Notes: a model not told the origin generated them from the letters alone. A stretch of DNA of 64,000 nucleotides from CAWATZ01 sp963784995 (GCA_963784995.1 CAWATZ010000003.1:558001-622000); one strand, 5' to 3'; counted from the stretch's first letter, positions 49,289 through 60,589 are shown. A program made the numbers and translations.

Positions 49289-50083
49289 ATGGTCGCCTTG
49301 TTCAAGTATCCGCGAACGCAGCATATTCAGGGGTCGCGTCTCGGTCCAGGCGACGAGGACCTCAATCAGGTTCCCTTCTCCCAGATCGCCGGGCGGAACT
49401 TGGTCATCGAAGAGAAACTCGACGGCGGCAATTGCGGCATTTGCTTTGACTCCGAGGGGCAACTGTGGCTGCAGAGCCGGGGGCATTTCCTCGCTGGCGG
49501 GGTCCGCGAGCGGCAGTTCAACCTGTTCAAGCAGTGGGCCAACACCTACTCCACCGAACTGTACCTCGCCCTTGAAGATCGCTACGTCCTCTACGGCGAA
49601 TGGCTCTACGCCAAGCACACCGTCTTTTACGACCAGCTGCCGCACTACTTCCACGAGTTCGACGTGCTCGACATCTACACCGGAGCGTTCCTGTCCACGC
49701 CCCGGCGCCGGCAGCTGCTGGCCGGTCTGCCCATCGTGTCGGTGCCCGTGCTGCACGAGGGGTCGGTGAAGACCCTCGCCGAGATGCTGGCCTTCATTGG
49801 CCGGTCCCTTTACAAGGGGCCGAACTGGCGCGAGCGGCTGCGTCAGGAGGCCCGGGAAGCGGGTCTCGATCCCGAGGAGGCGGTCCGGCAGACTGACAAC
49901 TCCGACCTGATGGAGGGACTGTACGTCAAGGTCGAGGAGCAGGGGCAGGTGGTGGAGCGCTACAAGTACGTGCGTTTCGACTTCCTCAACACCATCCTCG
50001 ATTCGGGAAGCCACTGGATGCGCCGGCCAATCCTGCCCAACCAGCTGGCGGCCGGCGTCGATCTGTTTGGAGGTGGACTGTGA
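49289..50083 (+). CDS. ATP-dependent RNA ligase (nucleotidyltransferase superfamily, Rnl-like)
   Basis: A 264-residue ligase that would seal RNA 3'-OH/5'-phosphate ends through a lysyl-AMP intermediate. Motif I is EEKLDGGN (Lys43 as the AMP acceptor), motif III YGEWLYAKH, motif IV LMEGLYVKVEE and motif V VERYKYVR. The N-terminal start MVALFKYPRTQHIQGSRL is typical of Pfam RNA_ligase proteins. The ATG at 49289 follows GGGGAGG. The frame is open for 80 codons upstream, but those codons overlap the CpaB-like end and have no family similarity. The stop overlaps the GTG of the HD-polynucleotide kinase gene by 4 nt, so the two are coupled: the partner heals the ends, this enzyme joins them. The target RNA is unknown. 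Confidence 0.88.
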   Translation: MVALFKYPRTQHIQGSRLGPGDEDLNQVPFSQIAGRNLVIEEKLDGGNCGICFDSEGQLWLQSRGHFLAGGVRERQFNLFKQWANTYSTELYLALEDRYVLYGEWLYAKHTVFYDQLPHYFHEFDVLDIYTGAFLSTPRRRQLLAGLPIVSVPVLHEGSVKTLAEMLAFIGRSLYKGPNWRERLRQEAREAGLDPEEAVRQTDNSDLMEGLYVKVEEQGQVVERYKYVRFDFLNTILDSGSHWMRRPILPNQLAAGVDLFGGGL

Positions 50084-51204
50084 GCGATTCGCTGCCGCCG
50101 TGTCCGGTTGAGCCGGATTTCGTGGTGGACTGGGAGGCGCTGGACAGGGCCTATGACTGGATCCGCAATCTGCGGGGCTGCCCGCAGGATCCGATCCACC
50201 ACGCCGAGGGCGACGTCTGGATTCACACGCGCATGGTGTGTCAGGAGCTGGCGGCGCTGCCCGCCTGGCGGCAGCTGGACCGGCTGACCCGCCGGGTGGT
50301 CTTCGCCGCCGCTCTGCTGCACGACTCGGGGAAACCGGACTGTACCCGCCACGAAGAGGACGGCCGGATCACGTCGCGCGGCCATTCCCGACGCGGCAGC
50401 GTCCTGGCCCGCAAGGTCCTCTGGCGTCTGGGGACGCCGTTTGAATTGCGCGAGCAGGTCTGCGGCATGATCCGCTTCCACCAGGCGCCGTATTTCCTGA
50501 TCGAGCGCGAGGACGCCCGCCGAATGGTCCTGGAGATCAGCCAGTCGGCCCGCTGCGATCACCTGGCGCTGCTGGCCGAGGCCGACGTGCGCGGCCGGAT
50601 CTGCTCCGATCAGCAGCGGCTGCTGGACAACGTCGCCCTGTTCCACGAGTACGCCCGGGAGGAGGGCTGCCTCGATCGGGTCCATGAATTTCCCTCCGAG
50701 CAGACCCGGTTTCTCTACTTCCAGCAGCCAGGACGCGCTCCGGAAGTGCTGGCCCATGCGGACTTCAAGTGTGAAGTAGTGCTGCTGGCGGGCCTGCCCG
50801 GCTCGGGCAAGGATCACTGGATCAAGACGCACCTGCCCGACTGGCCGCTGATCTCGCTGGACGACGTCCGCGAAGAGCTGGACGTTGCTCCCACGGATTC
50901 GCAGGGCGAGGTGGTCAACCATGCCCGCGAGCTGGCCCGGGAGTACCTGCGGAAGAAGGTCTCGTTCGTCTGGAACGCGACCAACCTGAGCCGGCAACTG
51001 CGGCGCGGCTGCGTCAGCCTGTTCGCCGGCTACGGGGCGCGGGTGCGGATCGTTTACCTGGAGGTGCCGGCGGAGGTGCTGTTTGCTCAGAATCGCAAGC
51101 GGTCCGCCGTGGTGCCGGAGAAGGTCATCGAGCGCTTGCTGGATCGCTGGGAGCTGCCGGACCGGACCGAGGCCCACCAGGTCGATTACGAGGTGCGCGG
51201 GTGA
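50080..51204 (+). CDS. HD-Pnk: HD phosphohydrolase fused to 5'-OH polynucleotide kinase (RNA end-healing)
   Basis: A 374-residue bifunctional enzyme. The N-terminal HD domain (about 35-190) has HHAEGDVWIHTRM, AALLHDSGKPD (the HD pair), RGHSRRG and IRFHQAP as metal ligands. The C-terminal P-loop kinase (about 230-374) has VVLLAGLPGSGKDHW (Walker A), PLISLDDVREEL (substrate Asp and Arg), VWNATNLSRQLRR (lid) and RIVYLEVPAEVLF. The same layout is that of Runella slithyformis HD-Pnk, which removes 2',3'-cyclic phosphates and phosphorylates 5'-OH ends. The GTG start overlaps the ligase stop as GTGA and is preceded by TTTGGAGG. Together with the ligase this is a complete break-repair pathway. A perfect 36-nt-arm palindrome follows 9 nt after the stop. 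Confidence 0.9.
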   Translation: MSDSLPPCPVEPDFVVDWEALDRAYDWIRNLRGCPQDPIHHAEGDVWIHTRMVCQELAALPAWRQLDRLTRRVVFAAALLHDSGKPDCTRHEEDGRITSRGHSRRGSVLARKVLWRLGTPFELREQVCGMIRFHQAPYFLIEREDARRMVLEISQSARCDHLALLAEADVRGRICSDQQRLLDNVALFHEYAREEGCLDRVHEFPSEQTRFLYFQQPGRAPEVLAHADFKCEVVLLAGLPGSGKDHWIKTHLPDWPLISLDDVREELDVAPTDSQGEVVNHARELAREYLRKKVSFVWNATNLSRQLRRGCVSLFAGYGARVRIVYLEVPAEVLFAQNRKRSAVVPEKVIERLLDRWELPDRTEAHQVDYEVRG

Positions 51205-51550
51205 ACAGGATTTGTCGGAGCCGCGCACGCAGCGCAGCGGAGTAAGCGGTCCTGCCACACGGCCGCTTACTCCGCTGCGCTGCGTGCGCGGCTCCGACAT
51301 CGCGCTTGCCCTTCCTTGTGTATTCCTCTTCGCGGACCCGCGCAATCTTCTTCCTCTCCTCCCCTCTGATTTCCAGCGCACCGAACCAGCCGAGAGAAAC
51401 TCCCTTGCCCCTTTCCAGGGGCAATTCACGTGCCAGGCGACAGCCCTTGGCGAGTGGCACCTGAGTTGCGACGAGGCGACCGTGACAGAACCGCAGGAAT
51501 GCGCTCCTGTGGGGTGAGACCCCTTGCGCCCACAACTGGAGGAAAGTGCC
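51205..51550. other. Intergenic region between the RNA repair operon and the glucan synthase gene
   Basis: Apart from the palindrome at 51214-51298, the 346 nt contain no recognisable gene. TGGAGGAAAG just before 51551 is the ribosome binding site of the next gene. No strong promoter was found. Confidence 0.45.
51214..51298. terminator. Perfect 36-nt-arm inverted repeat after the RNA repair operon
   Basis: Arms 51214-51249 (GTCGGAGCCGCGCACGCAGC and onward) and 51263-51298 are perfect complements with a 13-nt loop. It lies 9 nt downstream of the HD-Pnk stop, so it probably ends or stabilises that transcript, although no T-run follows. Confidence 0.7.
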
Positions 51551-54500
51551 TTGTCGGAACCATCCGCGATTGCCGAGCCGGTGTCCCCTTCTCTGCCCCT
51601 GTTTGCTCCCACCCCCAATCATCCACTTCGCCAGGACCTGTGCGGCCCGACGCAGCTGGCGGAGCTGGCACGGCGGTTGGCCGGGGAGGAGGTCATCAGC
51701 CAGCGGCCCGCCAGCCCGGCCTTGCTGCGCCGTCTGGGCGAGAACGGCCAGCGGCTGCACCAGGCCTACCGCGACGTCGCCGAGGGGCTGGCCCGGGGCG
51801 AAGCGCTGACTCCGGATGCGGAATGGCTGCTGGATAATTTTTACGTCATCGACGGGGTCCTTCAGGAAATCCGCACCGACCTGCCGCAAGGCTATTACCG
51901 TCAGCTGCCCGCGCTGAGCGGGGGACCGTTTGCCGGCCTGCCGCGCGTCTACGCGCTGGCGGTCACCCTGGTGGTCCATACGGACAGTTCCCTGGTGGAC
52001 AGCCAGGTCCGGGACTTCGTCCGCTCCTACCAGGAAGTCCAGCCGTTGACCATCGGCGAACTGTGGGCGGTCCCAACCATGCTCCGGCTGGCGCTGCTGG
52101 AAAACCTCCGCCGGCTGGCCGATGAGATGCTCTGGACCCGCTCCGAACGTGCCCGGGCCCTGGCGCAGGCGCGCCGGATTCGCCACGGGCACCACAAAAT
52201 GCACCTTCCCGACATCCCCAGCGACCCCTTCCTGGTAGGGCTGCTGGAAGGGCTGCGCGATCATCCGCCCGCGTCCCCCCACGTCGCGGAAGTCCTGCAG
52301 CGCTGGCTGAGCCGTCACCTGCCGGACTCGACCGAGGTCCTCCGCCGCGAACATCAACGGCAGGCCGCTAACCAGGTTTCCATCGGCAGTTGCGTCACCA
52401 GTCTCCGGCTGCTCGGCGTGCTTGACTGGCACAGCTTCTTTGAGAGCGTCAGCCTGGTGGAACAGGAACTGCGCCGGGACCCGGCCCGCATTTACGCCCG
52501 GCAGGACATTGCCACCCGCGACCGCTACCGCCGGGCCGTGGAACGGCTCGCCCAGGGCAGCCGCCGGGAGCGTGCGCCGACTGCCCCCTCGCCTGGCCAC
52601 GCGGAGCTGGCGGTGGCCCAGCAGGCGGTGGCCCTGGCGGGGGCGGCTCCGGCCGACTCGCCACAGCAGCACGTCGGCTGGTATCTGATCGGCGAGGGGC
52701 ACAGGTCCTTCGAGCAACAGCTGGGCTACCGACCAAAGCCGGCCGAGGCCGTGCTGCGGCTGCTCAAGGGCAATCCCAACCTGGTCTATTTCGGAATGCT
52801 CGGCCTCTTCACCCTCGCCATCGGGGCGGCGTTCCTGTGGTTGAGCGGAGCCGGTCTGCACTGGGCAGCCGCGCTGGCCTTGCTGGTGCTGCTGCCGGCC
52901 AGCGACGTGGCGGTCGCCCTGGTCAATTGTCTGGTCTGCCGGCTGCTGCCGCCCGCGGTCCTTGCCCGTCTCGACTTCCGCGCGGGCGTCCCGGAAGATT
53001 GCCGGACCATCGTGGTCATCCCGACCCTGCTCAGCCGGCCGGAGGCCGTGGCGGGCCTGGTGGAGCGTCTGGAACTGCATTACCTGGCCAACCCCGACCC
53101 TAACCTGTCCTTCGCCCTGCTCACCGACTTCACCGACAGCCCGACCGAACACGCGGCCGACGACGATGCCTGCATCCAGGCGGCGCTGGCTCACGTCCGG
53201 GCCCTCAACCAGCGCTATGCGGCCGGTGGACCGGAGCGGTTCTTTCTCTTCCATCGCCGCCGGCTGTACAACCGCGTGGCCGGCTGCTGGATGGGGTGGG
53301 AAAGGAAGCGCGGCAAGCTGCACGAGTTCAACCGCTTGCTGCGCGGTGCCACGGACACCAGTTTCACCATTCGCTCCGCGGCGGCTGGCTTGCCCCACTT
53401 CCGCTATGTCCTGACGCTGGACACGGATACGGTCCTGCCGCGCGACTCCGCCCAGCGGTTGATCGGCACCCTGGCTCATCCACTCAACCAGGCGATCCTC
53501 AGCGCCGACGGGCGCCGGGTCGTCTCCGGCTACGGCCTGCTGCAACCACGGGTCAGCTTCCTGTACCGGACCGGCTTTCGTTCCTGGTTCGCGGCCATCT
53601 TCGCGGGCTCGGCGGGGCTGGACCCCTACGCCACGGCCGTCTCCGACACTTACGAGGACCTGTTCGGACGCGGTTCCTACACGGGCAAGGGCCTCTACGA
53701 CCTCGACGCCTTCGAGGCCACTGCCGGTCAGGCCTTTCCGGAGAACCACGTACTCAGCCACGACCTGATCGAATCCAACTACGCGCGCTGCGGTCTGGTG
53801 ACTGACATCGAGGTGTTCGACGAGTTCCCGTCGCGCTACCACACCTACGCCCGGCGGGAACATCGCTGGGCACGGGGCGACTGGCAACTGCTGCCCTGGC
53901 TCGGACCCACGGTGCCGGTGCCCGGCGGCGCGCGCCGGCACAGTGATCCGCAAGCCCAACGTGCTGCCTCTGCTGGAGCGCTGGAAGATCGTCGATAACC
54001 TGCGCCGCACCCTGGTGCCGCCCCTGCTGCTGCTGTTGCTGGCCCTGGCGTGGACTGTCTTGCCGGGCTCGCCGCTGGCCTGGACGCTGCTGACGCTGGG
54101 CGTGCTCTTCGTGCCGCTCTTCCTGCAGGTGATCGATTCGCTCTTGCAGTTTCTCCGCCACGGCAGGGCCCAGGCGGTCTTGCACCAGGCCCGGACCAGC
54201 TTCCCCGCCACGGCAGGCCAGGTCCTGCTCTCGGTCGTCTTCCTGGCCAACCAGGCGTGGTTGTTGCTGGATGCCGTCGGCCGGACTCTGTACCGCCTGT
54301 TCGTGTCGCGCCGCCTTCTGCTGGAATGGGAGTGCGCCGCTGCGACCGAACGCCGGCTCGGCAACGACCTGAAGCATTTCGTCCGGTCAATGATCGCCGC
54401 GCCAGTCCTGGCCGTCCTGCTGGCAGGACTTGTCGGCTGGACAGCGCCGCACAACTTGCCTGTCGCTCTCCCCCTGCTGACGCTGTGGCTGCTCTCACCC

Positions 54501-57500
54501 CTGGTGGCCTGGTGGGTGAGTCTGCCGCGGCAGATCCAGGTGGAGCAACTGGACGAGCAGGAGCGGCAAGCACTCCGCCTGGCGGCACGCAAGACCTGGA
54601 GCTTCTTTGAAGAGTTCATCACCCCGGAGGACCACTTCTTGCCGCCGGACAATTTCCAGGAAGCTCCCAAACGGGAAGTGGCCCATCGGACCTCGCCCAC
54701 CAATGTCGGGCTGTACTTGCTCTCCACCCTGTCGGCCCATGACCTGGGCTATCTCTCGTTGCCCCAGCTGCTCGAGCGCATCAAGAACACGCTGGAGACG
54801 CTGACGCGCCTGCCCCGGCACCGGGGGCATTTCCTGAACTGGTACAACACGACCACGCTGCAGGTGCTGGCCCCGGGTTACGTCTCCACGGTCGATAGCG
54901 GCAACCTGCTCGCCTGCCTGCTGACCCTGAAACAGGGATTGCTGGAGAAGCTGCACGAACCGCGACCGGGACCGGCTGCCCTGGCCGGTCTCGTGGATGC
55001 GCTCAGGCTGTTCGAGGAGGAGTGGCAGGCGGCCCGTGCCGACCTGAAGAATCCCGCAACTGCGGATCGAGTCCAGGTGTTGCTGGATGGACTGCGCGGC
55101 AGCCTGCCCGGTGGAAAGCAGCAGTTCCCGGAGCAGGCAGACCTGCCGCAATGGCTGCGGGCGCTGCGCGAGCTGTCCTCTCAGGTGGGCGCCCTGGTCG
55201 ATTGCCTGGGCGACATACCTTCTCCACCGCCCCTCTTGATGAACTGGGCCGGGAAATTGCATGGCCAGGTTCAGGCCCAGCTTGAGGAACTGCAGTTGCT
55301 GGCTCCTCAGCTTGCAAGCGATTCACCGGGGAACAATGGGTCAGGCGGGCTCAACCCTCTTGCCCCCTTCCGAAACAGCGCGTGCCTGGGCCGACGAGTT
55401 GCGGCGCCTGGCCGGGCAAGCCGAGGAACTGGCCGAGGCGATGGACTTCCGCTTCCTCTACAACGAGGAACGCTACCTGTTCTCGATCGGCTACAATCTG
55501 GTCTCCCAGCGGCTGGACCCCTCGCACTACGACTTGCTGGCCTCGGAGGCATGCCTGACCAGTTTCCTGGCGGTGGCCCGAGGCGTGGTGCCCGGCAAGC
55601 ACTGGTTCCAGCTGGGCCGGCTCGCCATCCAGGCCGCAGGACAGCTGGGGCTGGCCTCCTGGGGCGGGACCATGTTCGAGTACCTGATGCCCAAGCTGTT
55701 CCTGCCCCTGGCCCCTGGAACGCTGCTGGATCAGGCCCAGCGCACCGCAGTGCGGCGACAGATCGAGTACGGCCGGCAGCTCGGGCTTCCCTGGGGCATC
55801 TCGGAATCGGGTTTCTACCTCCTCGACGCCGCCGGCGACTACCAGTACCAGGCCTTTGGCGTCCCGGGTCTGGGGCTGAAACGCGGGCTGAGCAAGGATC
55901 GCGTCATTGCCCCGTATGCCACCATGCTGGCCTTGCTGATCGCCCCACGCGAGGCGCTGGCCAACCTGAAACGGCTCCGGGACGAGGGAGGAGAAGGGGC
56001 CTTTGGGTTCTGCGAAGCCATCGATTACACGCCGTCCCGGGTGGCCCTGGATCGGCTGGAAAAGAGTGAGCGGCGGCTGGAAGGCCAGGAAGCAGGCGAG
56101 CGGCGCGGCGTGAGCCCGCCGGTTCAGGATCCAGCGCAGCACCGGCGGGCTCACGCCGCGCCGCTCGCCCCTCGCGAAGTCGTCCGCTCGTACATGGCCC
56201 ACCACCAGGGGATGAGCCTGCTGGCCCTGGCGGACTGCTTGACCGACTCCGCCGCGGTCCGCCGGCTGCGACGCGAGGCGGCGGTCCGGTCCGGCGAACT
56301 GCTCCTGGACGAGCGCATCCCCGTGGCCCCGCCGCTGGTGCAACCGCAGGAGCCGGAGGAAAGTGGGCCCCGGCGGGCCGCGCTCCCCGCCTATCCGGTC
56401 AGCCGGCGCATCACCAGCCCGATGACTGCCGCGCCGCGCACGCACTTGCTCTCCAACGGCAATTACACGGTGATGGTGACCAACGCCGGGGGCGGCTTCA
56501 GCACGGCGCGCCTGGGAGAACCGGTGCCGACCGGTCGCACCCTGCTGGACGTGACCCGCTGGCGGTCCGACCGCACTCAGGACTGCTGGGGGCAGTTCCT
56601 CTACCTCCGCGATCCGGAGAGCGGCCGGGTGTGGTCAGCGACGTTCCAGCCCAGCGGCCGGCGGCCGGACTCTTATGAGGCGATCTTCTCCATCGACAAG
56701 GCCGACTTCCACCGCGTCGATTTCCAGATCGAGTCGCTGCTGGAGATCACGGTCGCTCCGGACAAGAACGTCGAGGTGCGCCGCCTGACGCTGCGCAACC
56801 TCGATTCCAGACCGCGCCAGGTGGAAGTGACCAGCTATGCCGAGGTGGTGCTGCTGCCGCACGGGGCCGACGTGGCCCATCCCGCCTTCGGGAAACTGTT
56901 CCTGGAAACCGAATGGCTGGAGGCCAACCAGTGCGCTGCTGTGCCGGCGCCGGCCCCGCTCCGCCGAGCAGAAGCCCCTCTGGGCCGTCCACGTCCTGGC
57001 CGGCGACAGTCTGAGCGCCGGGGCGACTTCCCATGAAACCGACCGGGCCCGCTTCCTGGGCCGAAGGCGCGACCCAGCGAATCCGGAAGCGATCACGGGT
57101 GTTCCCCAGGTCCCCAACACGCTCTCGGGCACCACCGGGGCAGTCCTCGATCCGGTGTTCAGTCTGCGCCGCGTGGTCCGGTTGCGGCCTGGCGAGCGCG
57201 CCACGCTGGCCTTCTCCACGGGAGTGGCCTCCAGCCGGGAGGAGGCCCTGGCCCTGGCCGATCAGTTCCACACCCTGGGGGCAGTCCTGCGGGCCTTCGA
57301 GCTGGCCTGGGCTCATAGCCGGGTCGAACTGTACCATTTGCATCTGCGGGTCGAGGAGGCCCATCTGTACCAGCGCCTGGCCGGGCACCTGTTCTATCCC
57401 GGTCCGTCCCTGCGGGGACCGGCCGAGGTCCTCAGCAGCAACCGGCAGGGGCAGCCCGGTCTGTGGCGAATCGGCATCTCGGGCGAAAACCCCATCCTGC

Positions 57501-60307
57501 TGCTGCGTCTCACGAGCCACGGCGGGATGAGCCTGCTTCGCCAGCTGCTGCACGCTCACGCCTTCTGGCGGCACAAGGGTTTGCGCGTCGATCTGGTTGT
57601 CGTGCTGGAGGAGGCCTCCGGGTACTATGACGAGCTGTACGAGGCAGCGCAGTCCCTGGCCCGGAGCAGCGACTCCCGGGACCGGATCGACCGGCCGGGC
57701 GGCGTCTTCCTTCGCAAGGGGGGGCACCTGTGCGAGCCGGACCGGGACGTGTTGCTGGCCGCGGCCCGCGTTGTCCTCGATGACCGCAACGGCTCGCTCG
57801 GGCCTCAGATTGACGTGATGGAACACGTCCGGGTCTTGCCCCACCACTTCAAACCGCGCAAAGCCCCCCGGCTGGAAGCGGGCACCGCCGAGTTGCCCCG
57901 GAACCTGAAGTTCGAGAACGGCCTCGGCGGCTTCAGCGCCGACGGCTACGAGTATGTCATTGCACCCAAAGACCCTGCCCAGGCGCCCCCGGCTCCCTGG
58001 GTGAACGTGGTGGCCAACCCCACTGCCGGCTTTCTGATTACCGACAGCGGCAGCGGCTATACCTGGGCCGGCAACAGCCAGACCAATCGGCTCACACCCT
58101 GGAGCAACGATCCGGTCAGCGATCCTTCCGGTGAGGCGATCTATCTGCGCGACGAGGAGACGGGGGCAGTCTGGTCGCCGACCCCGCTGCCGGTGCGTGA
58201 CGGCCAGCCCATCGTGGTCCGGCACGGCCAGGGTTACACCATCTTTGAGAGAACGCTGCAGGGCCTCGAGCATGAGCTGACGGTGTTCCTGGCGGCGGAC
58301 GACCCGGTCAAGATCTGGCAACTGCGGCTGCGCAATCAGACTGGCACGGAGCGCCGGCTGTCGGCCACGTTCTACGTCGAGTGGGTGCTGGGCACTCACC
58401 GGGAAGAGACCGCCCAGCACGTGATCACGGAAAAGGACGCCGAGACGGGCGCCCTGTTCGCCCGCAACAGTTTCAACCCCGACTTCGGCAGCGCCGTGGC
58501 CTTCGCGGACATCAGCCTGCGTCCACGGTCGCTGACGGGGGACCGGACCGAGTTCCTGGGGCGCAATGGCCGGCTGGCGCTGCCGGCCGCCCTGCTCCGG
58601 ACCGGGCTCTCCGGCCAGACCGGCCCGGCCCTCGATCCCTGTGCCAGTATCCAGGGCCAGCTGGTGCTGCGGCCCGGCGAGGAACAGGTGGTCGTGTTCG
58701 TGCTGGGCCAGGCCGAGGATGGCGCCGCTGCCCGCCGGCTGGTGACCCGCTATCAGAAGCCGCGCGACGCCAACGCGGCCCTGGAGCGCGTGGTGGATCG
58801 CTGGGACGCCTGCCTGGGGACCATCCAGGTCCAGACGCCGGACCCGGCCCTCGACCTGCTGCTCAATCGCTGGCTGCTTTACCAGGTGGTCTCGTGCCGG
58901 CTGTGGGGCCGATCGGCGTTCTATCAATCCAGCGGAGCGTATGGGTTCCGGGACCAGCTGCAGGACGTGATGGCCCTGGTCTACGCCCTGCCCGGCGAGG
59001 CTCGCACGCATCTGCTGCGGGCGGCCGGGCGCCAGTTCACCGAAGGCGACGTGCAGCACTGGTGGCATCCACCGGCGGGCAACGGCGTGCGGACCCACTT
59101 TTCCGACGACTTCCTCTGGCTGCCCTTCGCGGTGAGCCATTACGTCGAGAAAACCGGCGACCGTGGCGTTCTTCACGAGCCGGCCCCTTACCTCAGCGCT
59201 CCTCCTCTGCGACCCGGGCAGGAAGAGGTGTACGGCCGGCCGGCCCAGGCGCCTCCGGGCACCCTTTACGAACACTGCGTCCGGGCCCTGGACAATGGCT
59301 GGAAGCTGGGCCGGCACGGTCTGCCGCTGATGGGAACGGGCGACTGGAACGACGGCATGAACCGGGTGGGTGCCGGCGGCCAGGGGGAGAGCGTCTGGGA
59401 CGCCTGGTTCCAGATTGCCTGTTTGAAACAGTTCCTGCCGCTGGCCGAGTGGCAAGGCGACAGGGACCGTGTTGCGATTTGCCGAGAGCGCGCCGAGCAA
59501 CTGCGTCAGGCAGTGGAAGAACACGCCTGGGACGGCGCCTGGTATCGGCGGGCCTTTTTCGATGACGGCACGCCGCTGGGGTCGGCTGCCAATGACGAGT
59601 GCCAGATCGATTCGCTGCCCCAGACCTGGGCCGTGCTGTCAGAGTCAGCCGACCCCGAACGGGCCGCACGCGCCGTGGAGGCGGTCCAGGAGCGGCTGGT
59701 GCTGCTTGCGGAACGGCTGATCTTGCTGTTCACGCCGCCCTTTGACTCCGGGCCGCTCCACCCCGGCTACATCAAGGGCTACGTCCCCGGCATCCGGGAA
59801 AATGGCGGTCAATACACCCACGCGGCCGCCTGGCTGGTCCAGGCGCTGGCCCGGCGCGGCGACGGGGACGGGGCCCACGCCGCCTTCGATCTGCTCAATC
59901 CCATTCGCCGTACCGATACACCAGGGAAAGCGGCCCGTTATCGGGTGGAACCCTACGTGGTCGCTGGCGACGTTTACGGTCGGCCGCCTCACGTCGGCCG
60001 GGGCGGCTGGACCTGGTACACCGGCTCGGCCGCCTGGCTCTACCGGGTCGCTCTGGAGGACCTGCTGGGGTTCCATCTGGAAGGAGACCGGCTCGTGATC
60101 GATCCTTGCATTCCTTCCGGCTGGCCGGAGTTCTTCCTCACTTACCGCCGGGGCTCGTCCGCCTACCGCATTCACGTCGAAAACCCGGATCGGGTCCAGA
60201 AGGGAGTTGCCCAGGTCGTTCTGGATGGCGAACCCATAAGCGAGGGCCTGAGACTGATCGATGACGGACAAGAACACCGCGTCCACGTCCTGCTGCGGCC
60301 GGAATAA
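51551..60307 (+). CDS. ndvB: Cyclic beta-1,2-glucan synthase homologue, NdvB/ChvB type (three frame breaks)
   Basis: About 2919 codons, close to the 2800-2900 of NdvB/ChvB. After an N-terminal region (about 50-400) and membrane helices comes the GT84 glycosyltransferase (VIPTLLSRPEAVAGLVERLE, ERKRGKLHEFNRLLRGATD, LTLDTDTVLPRDSAQRLIG). More membrane helices and a glycoamylase-like domain (VVRSYMAHHQGMSLLALADC) follow, then two GH94-type segments. The last carries WWHPPAGNGVRTHFSDDFLW and GDWNDGMNRVGAGG with the catalytic Asp. In rhizobia this membrane enzyme makes and trims cyclic glucans. Frame changes lie near 53930, 55340 and 56940, with similarity resuming each time. TTG 51551 is chosen because GGAGGAAAG precedes it. 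A palindrome interrupts the glycoamylase-like region in frame at 56095. Confidence 0.87.
56095..56169. repeat. 75-bp palindromic insertion inside the glucan synthase reading frame
   Basis: Arms 56095-56123 (GGCGAGCGGCGCGGCGTGAG and onward) and 56141-56169 are perfect 29-nt complements with a 17-nt loop. The element is 75 nt long, 25 codons, and encodes Arg/Ala/Pro/His-rich residues (RRGVSPPVQDPAQHRRAHAA) just before the conserved VVRSYMAHHQGM. Homologues run directly into that motif, so the element seems to be an in-frame insertion. Confidence 0.8.
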
Positions 60308-60360
60308 CTGCCGGCATAGTAATTGCATTTGTCTTATTGTTAACCCTGAAGGAGGCACCG

Positions 60361-60570
60361 ATGCATAAGACAGTGACGAGTCAGAGTCAGGAAATGATCG
60401 ATCTGGTCGAGCCGAACGCGGAGACCTTGATCGCCGATGAGCGCAGTAACGTGTCGCCCAGTGAGCAGGTGGAGCGAAAACTGGTGGCCCTGCTGGACAG
60501 CGCGACTCTCCCGGTCAGTCAGCTGCACCAGGTCCCCCAGCTGTGCCGAAAGCACTCGGGGACCAGTTGA
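60361..60570 (+). CDS. Small ORF of 69 residues, unknown
   Basis: A short hydrophilic, acidic protein (MHKTVTSQSQEMIDLVEPNA, VERKLVALLDSATLPVSQLH, QVPQLCRKHSGTS) with one Cys and no membrane segment. The strong Shine-Dalgarno GAAGGAGG precedes the ATG at 60361 at good spacing. AT-rich sequence before it (TTGTCTTATTGTTAACC) could contain a promoter. It lies 53 nt after the glucan synthase gene and is convergent with an ABC exporter gene. I do not recognise a family. A regulatory protein or a peptide precursor are both possible, with no positive evidence for either. Confidence 0.6.
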   Translation: MHKTVTSQSQEMIDLVEPNAETLIADERSNVSPSEQVERKLVALLDSATLPVSQLHQVPQLCRKHSGTS

Positions 60571-60589
60571 ATGGCTAGCGGCCGGCTGC

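Noticed and set aside
51125..54727. 1200-residue minus-strand open frame under the glucan synthase gene (and a similar 925-residue one at 56747-59524)
   Set aside because: Both are antisense to strongly conserved GT84/GH94 sequence and show no family similarity.
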